Source: Rutstroemia sp. NJR-2017a BVV2 (Eukaryota; Ascomycota; Leotiomycetes; Helotiales; Rutstroemiaceae). Taken from it: a stretch of 64,000 bases of DNA. Within the stretch, counting starts at the first letter, position 1; every line of letters begins with the position of its first letter. The DNA is taken from NCBI GenBank assembly GCA_002946415.1, contig NJPS01000048.1:806001-870000 (forward strand), in the 5' to 3' direction. Shown here piece after piece: positions 34,637 to 46,458 of the stretch. Below the pieces are notes generated by a model. That model searched no databases and was not told the origin of the DNA. It saw nothing but the letters and a program-made list of their open reading frames with translations. The position numbers were made by a program, and so were the translations under genes.

Positions 34637-35537
34637 CTTGAGCTTCCTTACTTGGGTTGATGGTGGTGGCTACAAATTTCCAATCTCCGATTTGGGCAGT
34701 GATGTTGATTGTGGTGGTAGTGGGGTTGGCTTGAAAATTCCCTTCAGCCTCGGACCCCGAGCATAATTGCGGCACTAGCGAGGCTGAAGGGTTGAAGGAA
34801 CTTTCTTTCCTGTTCGAGAAATCTGTCATCCGATGGTTCAATACACCGATGGATCAGACACGATAACGCCATATGCGAGTACTGGTGGATGTGAAGAGTA
34901 TTTACTACGAAGTTATCATTTCCAATTTTTTGCTTTCGAGAGGTATTGCTTCTTCCCGATTAGTGTAATTGAAACAATGAAATTCACTATAAGTTATGTA
35001 TATATAAAATGCTACATTGAACATTGAACATTGAACATTGAACATTGAACATTGAACATTGAACATTGAACATTGAACATTGAACATTGAACATTGAACA
35101 GGATTCCCTTCACCATGCTCCAGATGGTTCTCCGTATCTCACCCTCGCGATCCGGTCCCCGGCCGTGAACGGAGATGGAGAATGCAGTCCCCAGCGGTGT
35201 GTCCAAGGCGAGCATTCCCAGTGGTGCAAAATGGGCAGATCAAGGGAAGTGGAAATGGTGCAATAGTCAGAATGTCCGTGCCCCTTGTTCCACCCCACCT
35301 TCTCCTCCTAAGAAAAACCCACCCTCTCAGACTTTTTCTTAAGAGTGACCCTTTTCATCTACCCTACTACTCCATAGACCGTTTTTTTCCTGTCCTCATT
35401 TCTCATCGCCTCTTCTCCCGGCAATAAATATCTACTCGAGTGTCCTCCCTCATTCTCTAACCATCGTCCTCTCTCATTCCTCTTCTGTTCTGTCTTCCTC
35501 AGATACCTCCCCTCAAACCAACACTCAATTCACAAAC
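34637..35537. other. Divergent promoter between GPN3 and SAM synthetase
   Basis: 0.9 kb shared upstream region with a heptamer array in its middle (listed separately). The last 250 bases before the SAM synthetase ATG are strongly C/T-rich with little G, typical for the leader of a highly expressed fungal gene. Confidence 0.5.
35014..35100. repeat. Heptanucleotide tandem array (ACATTGA)n
   Basis: About 12.4 uninterrupted copies of ACATTGA, without any mismatch, between the divergent GPN3 and SAM synthetase starts. Perfect identity suggests recent expansion or ongoing slippage. Copy number could alter promoter spacing. Confidence 0.95.
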
Positions 35538-36833
35538 ATGTCACCAACAAATGGAGTCAACGGTTCATCCCACCACAACCAAGGGACCTTCCTTTTCACC
35601 GTAAGCTTCCCCTCAGCTCGATAAATCAACAACATCAACTAACCACAATGTGTTCAGTCCGAATCTGTAGGAGAGGGACACCCAGACAAGATCGCTGATC
35701 AAGTCTCCGATGCTATTCTCGACGCATGCTTAGCCGAGGACCCTCTGTCCAAGGTTGCTTGCGAGACTGCCACCAAGACCGGTATGATTATGGTTTTCGG
35801 TGAGATCACCACCAAAGCCCGTCTCGACTACCAAAAGGTTATCCGTGGGGCCATCAAGGATATCGGATACGATGATTCCTCCAAGGGCTTCGACTACAAG
35901 ACCTGCAACGTCTTGGTTGCCATCGAGGAACAATCGCCCGATATCGCTCAGGGTCTTCACCTTGACGAACGTCTTGAGCAATTGGGTGCTGGTGACCAGG
36001 GTATCATGTTCGGATATGCTACCGATGAGACCCCAGAGTTGTTCCCATTGACTCTGCAATTGGCACACAAGCTTAACGCTGCTATGTCCGCTGCTCGTAG
36101 AGACGGAAGCTTGCCATGGCTCCGACCCGATACCAAGACTCAAGTTACCATTGAGTACAAGCACGATAACGGAGCTGTCATCCCACAAAGAGTACACACT
36201 GTCGTTGTCAGTGCTCAACACGACGAGAACATCACCACTGAGCAACTACGAAAGGAAATTAAGGAGAAGATCATCAAGAAGGTCATCCCATCTCAATACT
36301 TGAATGATGAGACCATCTACCACGTATGTTATTCCGTTTGAAATACATGATGGCACGTCACTAATAATTCATAGATTCAACCATCCGGACTTTTCATCAT
36401 TGGTGGACCCCAAGGTGATGCCGGTCTTACTGGCCGAAAGATCATCGTCGACACATACGGTGGTTGGGGTGCACACGGTGGTGGAGCTTTCTCTGGAAAG
36501 GATTTCTCCAAGGTTGACAGATCCGCTGCGTACGTTGCTCGATGGATTGCCAAGTCTTTGGTCAACGCCAAACTTGCTCGTCGTGCACTCGTCCAACTCT
36601 CATACGCCATTGGTGTCGCTGAGCCACTCTCCATCTTTGTCGACACATACGGTACCTCAGACAAGACATCCGATGAGCTTGTCGAGATCATTAGATCCAA
36701 CTTCGACCTGAGACCAGGTGTCATCGTCAAGGAGCTCGACTTGGCCAAGCCAATCTACTTCAAGACTGCCAAGAACGGTCACTTCACCAACCAAGAATTC
36801 AGCTGGGAGAAGCCAAAGACCCTCAAGTGGTAA
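35538..36833 (+). CDS. S-adenosylmethionine synthetase
   Basis: Methionine adenosyltransferase, cytosolic, making S-adenosylmethionine from methionine and ATP. Exons 35538-35600, 35658-36323 and 36375-36833 give 395 residues, the normal length of the family. Signature hexapeptide GAGDQG is at 131-136 and the P-loop-like GGGAFSGKD at 278-286. [19 protein letters not shown] near the N terminus carries the ATP/methionine-site residues. [11 protein letters not shown] precedes the second signature and the end is [12 protein letters not shown]. The start is the first ATG in a good purine context (ACAAACATGTC). Yeast has two paralogues (SAM1/SAM2); Neurospora has one (eth-1). Confidence 0.97.
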
Positions 36834-39800
36834 AAAATCTAATGAAGCCACATACAACATCAGTGTAAGACTCAACGTCTTTACACAAAACCAGGATTCC
36901 CTGCATTTCCTACGGATATCTTACGGCGCAATGATTGATGAACAGGCATGGTCTCAACGACCTTTGGGGCCAAAATATGGCGGAGTTTAAATTTTTTGAT
37001 ATCAACACGTTCTGCTTTTGCGTTATCTGCTCTTTCAACAGCGGATTTATCTTACAGCACTACAAAAGCGCTTTTTCTTAATCTTCATCAAGCGATTTTG
37101 ATATTTCATATGGGCGGAAAAGACAACGAAGATAAAAGTCTTTCAACATAGACCGTAGATATGGTGGGCATGACACCGGTATTTTTGCGGAATGGGGATT
37201 GGGGGGTGGGATGGGTCGATGATGATGGGGCATACATAGCAATCGGCGTTACGGAGAACTTCAACATCTCTAGATGGTCGGAGAGAAAAACTCTTGTGCT
37301 TTGTGTTTTTGTTGAATGGTACGGATTTAGATATTTGAGCTGTTCGATGATTCCTCCAAGAGAGCTTCTTTTTGCTATTGTGCATGGAGCTGGAATCAAA
37401 TGTCTCGAGTTCGAGATAGTAATTTTTTTTTTTTTTGCTTTTTTTTAGGATAGGATAACAATTGATTAGGTTGTTTCCTCTTCTAAACTTTGGTGTGCTT
37501 GATTTTATATCGCGTGATTTGTGTGATCATCGTGTGATGATAATGTGAGAGATGTTGAGGTAGGTATGATGATGTTGTTGAGGGAGGGAGAGAGGTGTTG
37601 TGATGGTGATGAGAAGGAGGAGGTTATTTATTACCTTCTGGTAGAGCATTGAAGTCGAATATCGGATCTATTCATATAAGTATATCTCCTTCAACCCTTT
37701 CAACTCATATGTAGATGGGATAGGATGGGATGTCTTCGTGCGCCTTCTCAATCCTTGTTTTGTGAATGGAGGATGGATGGATGGGTGCGGGGTGGAGTGG
37801 AGAAGTATTTGAGATGCGTGGAGTGGAGTGGAGTGGAGTGGGTATGCGTCCATGGGGTGGGGGATGATAATTAATAGGTAGATAGGCAAATAGACTGGCT
37901 TTGAGTTATCGAGGGGCAGATGAGCGGAGCGGGGGTTGCGAAAGGATGGGAGGGGTATGGGTATAGGTGTGTGTGTTTGTGGACTGTTGTCATGGAAGGT
38001 AAGAGGGGGTGGATAGGTGAAGGTGAAGCCTGGAGATGGATGGACGAATTATATACTTACTAACTATGTGAATGGATTTCGCGATTGGGGGAAGGACGGG
38101 GAAGGTGTTTGTTTATCTATGGTTGTGTATCTTGGTCGATGGGTAGGTAGGTAGGTATACAGGTAGGGATGTAGTAGGGGGGTGAAGATAGATTGGAGTT
38201 GATGGATGAGGAGAATACTAGATGGAGGTAGTAGGTAGGGTGCGTGGAACGATGGGGGAGTGCGGGGCGGAAAGAGGAATGATGAAGGCTTTGGTTGCTG
38301 GCTTGGCTGGATGAGGGTGAGGGTGAGGGTGAGGTGGGATCATAACGATGACGAAGAAGATGATGATGATGATAGTCAGGATGTGTTTGAAAGAAAGCAA
38401 GGAAGCAATGTTCCAATAGATGGAGACGATGGTGTTTGAAATGTTGCGGGAATATGCGCGAGACGAGGATTCCTGTACGCATATACATACATCAGTCGTC
38501 AAGTGGCATTTGGAAGATTCGCTCAGTGTTATAGCGTGCTTCGGTGCAAATTATAAGAAGGCGTGCAGGTGGAACATGTTGCTACAGCGATACTTGCGAG
38601 CGAAGGTATTGAGCTAGCGAGGAAACGAAGTGCGAAAGTATGGGGGGCAAGGTGTTCAGTGATGGCTCAGGTGCTTGCTTGGCATATCTTATGTTTTATC
38701 ACCCCTCGTGCTCTGTTCTTGGGTGTTATATCTGATTATAGGCTTAGGAGTCGACAACAGAGAGCAGTGTGGAAAAGTAATAGGTAGAGAGAATACTCAG
38801 GAGGATCTCCAACATCTCTATTTCATGTCTCACACCATAACACTAAGATGATGTGATGTGGCTATTATTTCTAGTAAGATAGCGAATGAAAATCTTTTTT
38901 GCCTAAAATGCTTCAATCACTGGAAAGAAGTATAGTAGATGCTTCCAGAAAGAGGCTTCGCACCAGCGGTTTTGAAGCTGGAGAAGGAGTTGACTCATCC
39001 AGATATTGACGTGGTATGGTTCAGGTGGAAGGTAGATCAGGAGTCAGCCAATGTTTTATAACAGTCAGAGATGCGCAATGGAAGTCGCCATGTGATACAA
39101 TATAATATGAATATTAATGTCAACTGTGACGAGACAGGAGCATTGACATGATGGAAACCTCAAGAATCTCACGCCAAGCTAGAAGCTTTTCTTTCTGGTC
39201 ATCGGCTTGCGAGGAACCTCATATCACCTCATACGCAGCATCCATATGGAGGACAAGAGTAAGATATATCAACATCTTCCATCCACATTGATGTACACTA
39301 CTAGCAGACTCTCCACTAGGAAATCTCCACACCATCCCTTAACTTCCACAAGCTCCAAGATAAGGGATACTTCAAAAATAGAAATCTATGTCTTCTGCTC
39401 GACACGATCATCCCTGATCAACAGTGAACAAATCTTAAAGAACCACCACGACGTCTTCTTCGCGCGGAAATCACGATAAACGATGAACTTGTAATGATAC
39501 CATTTTGGTTCGTGCACTATTCAAGGTCCAATTTCGGGCTTCTGAATGTAGACGTCTGCTAGGATATGGTGGTGATCGTTACTGGTTCAGGGGGAGGCTT
39601 AGACTGTGGAGCTGCTCTAATAAGGGTTGCTGTGAAGGGTGCAAGAAATGATCGATGCGGGGATACACAAGCGAATGGAGGTGGGTTTCTTTTGAACAGT
39701 TCGAGCGAGAGATTGAGGTGAGGTTGTTTATGAGAGAGAAGTGATGGATGGCATTAATGGATGGGTAGTTAGGGTTTGTGGAAAACGAAACAAAAATGAC

Positions 39801-41703
39801 GTTTATGCAAACTCTTGGGGTTGAGCTTTGGTAATGGATAGGGCAGACATGCAGACATGCATTCATAGCATTGAAACGGACATCCGGATTTCCAGGCAAA
39901 AATGCGCTCAATACATCCTCGCACGAGCATAGAGACGCGACAGGTATGGTATTGTATGCCAGCAATGGAGTTTATCATGGTCTAGATTCTCTGTCGAAAA
40001 AGATGAGATGAAAAGCGGAGACAAACCCCGACCTTGTAGGGTGCAATGACTGCAGTGAGACTACCCGTTGTCCACGGAGTTGAGGGTACGGAGTCCTACG
40101 AAGTATTCAAACGTGAGTTCGTTTTAGATGCGGGTAAAGAATGCTTATGACGCCGGGCATCACTCAACTCTTTGGTATCTCCCTGTACATGTACTGTAGT
40201 ATATTTCGGGTATCTGAGGGCCATGGTTTCGCATGGAACAGACGTGACCTGTGAACTCTGTAGTCAGTGTGTGTGGAATGAACTTTGAATGGCAAGGCGA
40301 GAAGGTTTTCGGAGAATATGTGCAGTTGGAGAACAGCTCACTTGCGTCTTTCGAAGGCAAGCTTGCGAGTTATCCTGATATTTGTTCAATCGCACGGTCT
40401 ACGGCATGGCGAGCAGGCAGGCCAGAGAATGCCGCCTGTGTAACTTGGTTAGGTAGACCATCTACCGGGAGATCGAGGGTGCACCTGAGGATTGGCGGGA
40501 TTGTAGACTCGTTTCCGTGCAAGAGCCAATCGTCTGACAGATACTGTAGATGATCGAGATTCATCCTTTCAGATTATCGAAACGACCCTGCCTGGCTCTG
40601 CTATTTGGCCGAGAGGGGTAGATGCTGATACCGGTAAAGACACAATCAAGGGATAGGAGGTCGTACGAATGGTAAGCAGAACTGCAGAAGTAAGGTAGTT
40701 TCCGGTTTCGATGTAACCTTGGGATTGTATTAGCTGGCCGCAAGGGCGCTTCGACGGGACAAATGATACCTCGTGATTCTACAGTAATGCAGTGCCAGTT
40801 GAGTGCTAGTTGCTAGTTGCCGCCCAGTTGAACTTTCGTCTTCGTCTGCAGCTATTCATACTATATCAACGGGAACTATTGGCACGAAATGCATATCGGC
40901 TCTAAAGTCGGCACAAAAATATATGCATTAGTTCTGCTGATTCGCCAATAGGTGGAGTCCGGCCGACGGGACAGGATGGAGACGAGGGAATACCAAAAAA
41001 GATTGGATGGCCCAAGTTTCCTCATCTTTTGCCACGCAGCCAATCAGATGCGAATGGTACCTGAGTTTTCCATGAGCGCGTCCTTCCCTCGAAAATCCTT
41101 GCAAACGGTAATTTTGGTACACAAGGTAGGCAGGCACTGGGTAGCACGGGCAGGACGGACAGGGAAAGCTGCTGCCGAATGGAGATTTCCTGTCGAATTG
41201 CGCAGGTAGAATGCTAACTCAAGTCACTTAAACTACCTGGATCGGGGTGAATTTCCCAGGTTGGCCCCTTTAATCGCGAATGAGAGAGTGACGATTTCCC
41301 TCCTTTGAGACTGCAATCCTGGGAAATCTCTAAATCTCTAAATCCCCAAATCTTTGGAAAATCCTCAATCTTGGCCCTTCTCCTCTTGGTCCAATGGTTA
41401 CCCCAGCTAGCACCAATTACGACTGCGACCGTTGACCGTCTGTCTTTCACGTCCGGCTGTTCATCCTTTTCTACTCTTTGCTCCGTTGGACCTTTCGACG
41501 CTCGCTCGTGGATCCATTCAATATTCTATTGATCCCTCCAAACCAGAAAAGCAGAAACTAAACCAAACCACTTCCAGACCGTCCTCCCTGATTGCACATC
41601 TTTTTCCTTTTCCCTTCTGTACCTGGAAACTAAATGTCTTGATATCGGTATTGCATTCCAGACCGGCCTTGCTGATAGCTAGATTGATAGACGGAAAGAA
41701 ACA
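36834..41703. other. Gene-poor intergenic region of 4.9 kb
   Basis: No supported gene. 36834-37450 is the 3' flank of the SAM synthetase. 37560-38350 is strongly G-rich on the + strand with GGTGAGGGTGAGG and GATGATGAT runs, which creates long but motif-free open frames on the minus strand. 38450-41400 is mixed sequence with a TACGAAGTA motif relative at 40097-40105. 41400-41703 is the pyrimidine-rich leader of the coiled-coil gene. Confidence 0.45.
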
Positions 41704-44700
41704 ATGGCCTTCGTCGCAGATATACGAGCCCACGCTCACCCCTCATCAACTCCTGATTCTGACACTCATTACGCTTCAAATATTCAGTCGACCTCATCCG
41801 ATTTCACGGACACTACCCCGGTCATCCTTCCACAAGAAAACCAACATCCGCCGAATCCTCGACCACAATCCAAGAATCCATCGCAATCGCGAAACTCACA
41901 AGCACAGTCAGCCACCACAGCCGCCAGATCGCGCACCTTCTCGTCAGCTTCTTCTACGCACTCTGTCGTCTCTGTCCGTCGCAAACCTCTACCTGCCAGT
42001 GCCTCACCTCTGGCAACGAGGTATTCCACCAGATTCTCATCTGCGGAATACTTCAGTCCAACAACGCTCAAAGAATTGCCGGAGCCAGATCTGCCATTCT
42101 CAAGATATACTGCGGTTGGGGACAGTCCAACCTTATATGAATTTCCACCGAGCAACGAAGCCCCCGTCGCATTCTCTCCAGACAGTAGCTCTATTAGGAG
42201 TTCCACGCGAAGTTCAGTAAGAAGCTCGAAACACCAGAAGCCTTCGTCAAAGTATGTTTACTAGTTCAAACAATTCAAATTTCTTGTTTCTTTGTTTCAT
42301 GAGGGATACTAATGGCCTTGACCAACAGATCTTCAAACGAACATATTGCTTGGACGCCGTCAGTGCATCCCGAAGAAACGGCCGACCAAGAAGAGTTTGT
42401 CAGCCCAAAAAGTCCGAGTATCATAGTTCCAGCTCAAACAATTCCACCCGGGGCCTCCAGGCATGCGAGATTGAGAAGCGATTCGTCTGAGGGATCCGAT
42501 TCTGAGTCTGTAGAAAATTGGTACAGGGATTCAAGTTCTGGAAGCCGCACAGATTCACCGAATATGTCCATATTCTCATCCCAGCCTACACTACCACATG
42601 ATATTGTACCAAATGCTCCAGCCCGAACGTTTTCTCACGAATCTCACGAGTCCACATCGACTATCCAGAAACCAAAGTCTCCAGGGAAGCTCGGTTCCTT
42701 CTTCAGCTGGGGAGGAAACGTTTCCCCGTCAAGTTCGACAACAACCTTTTCGGAAGACAAGGCGGAGTATTCGCCTTTACAATCGACCAATGCGTCACCG
42801 TATAGACTTCCCCAAGTTGATGATACCCATCTTAGGACACATAATACCAAAGGCCCCCCGGCTGCGATTGACATACCGAAAGCCAATGCAGAACATTATT
42901 TCGATAACGCATATCTCGAGGTGCCGTTAGCAACACCTAGTTTACCATTACAGATTGACGAAATGGAGAAAGAATTGAAGGATATCAGTACGGAGTTGGC
43001 CTCCTCCATAAGGCGGGAGATGGATCTAGAAGATCTTGTGGAGAGACTACAAGGAGAGGTCCAGAACGCAGGAACAACAAACACGAACAAACGAACAAGC
43101 GATTATTTCTCAGACTCCGGCACAAGTTCAGTCGCCAGATATGGAGAGCCTGATTCAAAGCAAGAGGAGATGGAGCGGATCCAGAGGAGGACAGAACAGG
43201 AGAAGGCTTCGATCAGATTAGAACTTACCAACAAGCTTCAGGACGAGAGAGCGATGAGGAAACAACTTGAGGCTCAGATTCGTGCTCTTGAGGAAAAGGC
43301 ATCTCAGGTAATTTGATCCGAAAGTATTAATTCTGCTAGCTGACCCCTTCTCCAGGTTGACCTCGCCTCCATGAACTCCGTTGACGCAAGTGGACGCTTA
43401 AAGGAATTAGAAGCGACTTGTGAAGATCTACGCCGCAAACTGGCCGAAGAGCGTCAAGTCAAAGATAACTTCGAAGATCTTTTGACGGCACTCAAAGCTG
43501 ACCTTCAAACTTCTCACAACGAGCGTGATAACCTACGAGATGAGATCGTTCCTCAACTCAGAGCCCGTGTCGAAGGTCTTGAAGCGCAAGCTGCTGAGCA
43601 AGAACAACTAGCTTATGAACAAAGCAAAATGCAACAGGAAATTCAAACTCTCAAGAAGGAGAACACAACTCTGGTCAATGCTCAGCGACTGCAGTTGGAG
43701 ATGCAAGAAAGAGACGACTTTGGCTCTTTCGCGGAAGAGAACAAGGTGCCGAAATCAAGATCATCAGTCATGAGTATGGGTCTAGGTGGTCTAAAGCGAT
43801 CCAATTCCCTGGCACAGACCAGCCGAGGTGTTGCTCGAGCGCCAGTTGGTTTGTCAAGATCGGCATCTGTCAAGACTACGGAATCAAGAGATGTTCTTGC
43901 GGATCGGGTGAAGGATATTGAGTTGCAACGAGATTCTTTGCACCGTGCACTCAAGAGCTTGCTGGAACGTCAAGAACATCAAAACCGGGAGAATCAAAAG
44001 AGGATCCGTCAACTTGAGATGGAACGAGATCGAGCCCTCAGTCAACAATCGCCAAGACGGATAGGTTATGACCAAGAAGTGTCAAACTTAAGAGAGGAGA
44101 TCAACACTCTTCGTCGTCGTGCAGACGAAGCGATAGAGCAGAAATGGCAGTGCGAGAAAGGTCTTGGTGGTTTGAAGATGGATCTTGATCGTGCCGAGCA
44201 GGAGATTGGATCTTTACGCTCTCTACTGCAGGAGAAGGATTTCCTCATCTCCAAACGGTCTAGCACCGACTCACGCCCAGGTAGTTCTCATGCTACTTCG
44301 GAAACACTCGAAAATGCATACCGAGACCTTCAATCCGCCTATGCATCATCGCTGGAAAGGATCAAGAATCTTGAGATGACCGCCACTGCGGATGAGGAGA
44401 CCGCCAGAGCCATGGAACGACTTGAGAAGAGTCTGTCGGATGCCATCTCTGAGAGAGACTTTGCACAGCAAGAGGTTGATGCTCTCCGCGAGCAATCTGA
44501 GTCCTTGAAGGAATCCGAGCAGCAACATCTCAAGGATGAGATGCAACTGGCTGATGAGCTAAGTGAATCTGCCAAACGAGTTGAGGATTTGGCTGCACAA
44601 GTTCGACAGCAGCTTAATACCAACAGTACTCTCAGGCAACGTCTCGCCGAGACAATTGAGCGAGGAGAAAGAGAGCAGAAATCAAATGCTCAGAAGATCA

Positions 44701-45200
44701 TGCTTCTTCAAGTAAAACTCAAGTCCTTAGAGGACCAACTTATGGCTGCTCAGCACGCTTCAGAGTCATCCATTAGTCGTCATGAAGACGAAATCCGTGA
44801 TCTCAAGGAGAGTCACCACAGTCAACTTCATCGTGTAAAGTCGGATCTTCGCTCTCCTCGCTCATTTGGACCAAAGTCCCCCTTATCTCCATTATTCTCC
44901 AACCCTAAGAAGGTACCCCGTCTATCTATAACGACATCTGGAAAGGGCATCTCAGTCTCAGAGGATTCCAAAGTAGAATTCTTAAAACAACAAGTTATCA
45001 ATCTCGAAGCAGCTTTGGCCGAGGCCGATAGGGAGATGGAGGAAGTCGTCGGTCGCATGAATATTGCTCAAATTGAAGTCATGGAACTTCAGAACGAACG
45101 TGAAGAAGCGGTACGAGAGACGAAGAAATTACAGAAAATGATCGAGCAGGAGAGATTGAGAGCTTTCGAGGGCAGATTTGCTACACTCGGTAGCTCTTGA
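41704..45200 (+). CDS. Large coiled-coil protein, function unknown
   Basis: Exons 41704-42251, 42329-43307 and 43356-45200 give 1123 residues. The first about 390 are disordered, rich in Ser/Pro/Thr, with SP sites and GKLGSFFSWGG. From about residue 395 to the end almost everything is heptad-patterned: ELKDISTELASSIRREMDLEDLVERL at its start, then long Glu/Lys/Leu/Gln-rich stretches such as QRDSLHRALKSLLERQEHQN and ALAEADREMEEVVGRMN. There is one break of about 60 residues rich in Ser/Arg (KRSNSLAQTSRGVARAPVG) and another before FGPKSPLSPLF. No enzyme motif, membrane segment or signal peptide. It resembles fungus-specific long coiled-coil proteins often labelled as Uso1- or myosin-like by similarity. 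A scaffold or cytoskeletal role is inference. Confidence 0.85.
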
Positions 45201-46361
45201 TCGAATGATTGGTTGGAGTGAAGTTGTTTCGTCAAGCGTTTAGCGTTTGGGGCATTTTTCTATTTAATTTTCATTGCCGGAGGGATCCATCGAGTTCTAT
45301 TTGGTATCCAAAGTCCAAGGACGGATGGGAAAGGAGTTTATTCTACTTTGTTCTTTCGATATTATTTTTTGGCGGAGCGGCAGTGTAAAACGCTGTGTGC
45401 ATATCTCCAATTGGGGTTGGCGGAAACGGTGCATTATGGTACAGGATCGTACCTGTTCTTTTATATATATTGATATCCTAAGTCGGACTTCTGGACTTGG
45501 ATGATGGGAACTCGGTCATGCATTTGCATATTAGGGAGGAGAGATAATGATAAGATGGCGAGGGAGTGTAATTGGGGGTGGAGCAATAACTCCGGATAGG
45601 ACAGACGTGGGAAATACGTTATCCATAGGAGGGGTGGGAAATATGGGGGTTGGAAATGTATGATTATTGTATAGTGTATATAATAGATACCAACAAGTAC
45701 GGAAGGACTTGGAATGCAAATGCGTTGAGTTGAATATCTGAGTTGTTTCCTTGTCTTTTGTGAAGTGAGGTATTCTAGTGCGTGGCTGGTTGAGAGAGGG
45801 AAGTGTTGCTGGATGGCATAGATCTGTCTCCTCTCCTTGAGGACGAGGTTGACTTGCTTGCGTCGGAAATCGATCTAGTCGCTATTTTCAAGTTTCGAGG
45901 CTGCAGTCTGTGTGAGGTCAGGACTTGGTTGGATGGCCTGCGACTCTGTCATTTCCGTCTGACTTCCACCCTCATCCATCGCCACTCCTTTTCTCCCTCC
46001 TTCTTTCCCAGCACGATTAACATCACATGCAATTCATATACTGTTGCGAAGTGAAAGAGCCAGACACGAACGTCGAAAATCCATCGAGTCGAGAGCCGAA
46101 CCTCAGCAGCATGCACACTGCACACTGCACACTGCACACTGCACACTGCACACTGCACACTGCAGACCGTCTACAGCAGAAAGGTAACAAATAGTAACAG
46201 ACCAGAAATCCGCAGTACTAGTGGTAATGAATCATGTTGACGAGAACGCCCCAAATCGTATGTATATATTATGTGCTTGGTTACTTGCTTGTTTTTTTTG
46301 GCTTTGTCATATTAGTAATATAGTGTAGGATAGTTGAAATCATAGAATATTGCATGCATTA
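45201..46361. other. Intergenic between coiled-coil gene and tRNA-Ser
   Basis: 3' flank of the coiled-coil gene and tRNA upstream DNA. No coding gene. It contains a heptamer array at 46113-46164. Confidence 0.5.
46113..46164. repeat. Heptanucleotide tandem array (GCACACT)n
   Basis: About 7.4 perfect copies of GCACACT, 200 bases upstream of the tRNA gene. It is the same period (7) as the array at 35014-35100, with a different unit. Confidence 0.93.
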
Positions 46362-46458
46362 GTCAGCTTGCCAGAGTGGTTAATGGGTAAGACTTGAATG
46401 AATTAATTCGGTTATCTTATGGTTTCGGCCTCGTAGGTTCAAATCCTGCAGCTGACGT
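46362..46458 (+). tRNA. tRNA-Ser(UGA) with a 15-base intron
   Basis: The 7-base acceptor stem is perfect: GTCAGCT at 46362-46368 pairs with AGCTGAC at 46451-46457, followed by discriminator G. The D stem is CCA/TGG around GAGTGGTTAA, which is the A box. The anticodon stem TAAGA (46388-46392) pairs with TCTTA (46415-46419). Loop CTTGAA gives anticodon TGA at 46395-46397, with A37. The intron occupies 46399-46413, at the standard 37/38 site. A short variable arm GGT-TTCG-GCC marks a class II tRNA. The T arm is GTAGG-TTCAAAT-CCTGC and contains the B box GGTTCAAATCC. A TTTT terminator follows at 46459-46462. Serine is preferred over leucine because of the UGA anticodon. Confidence 0.9.
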
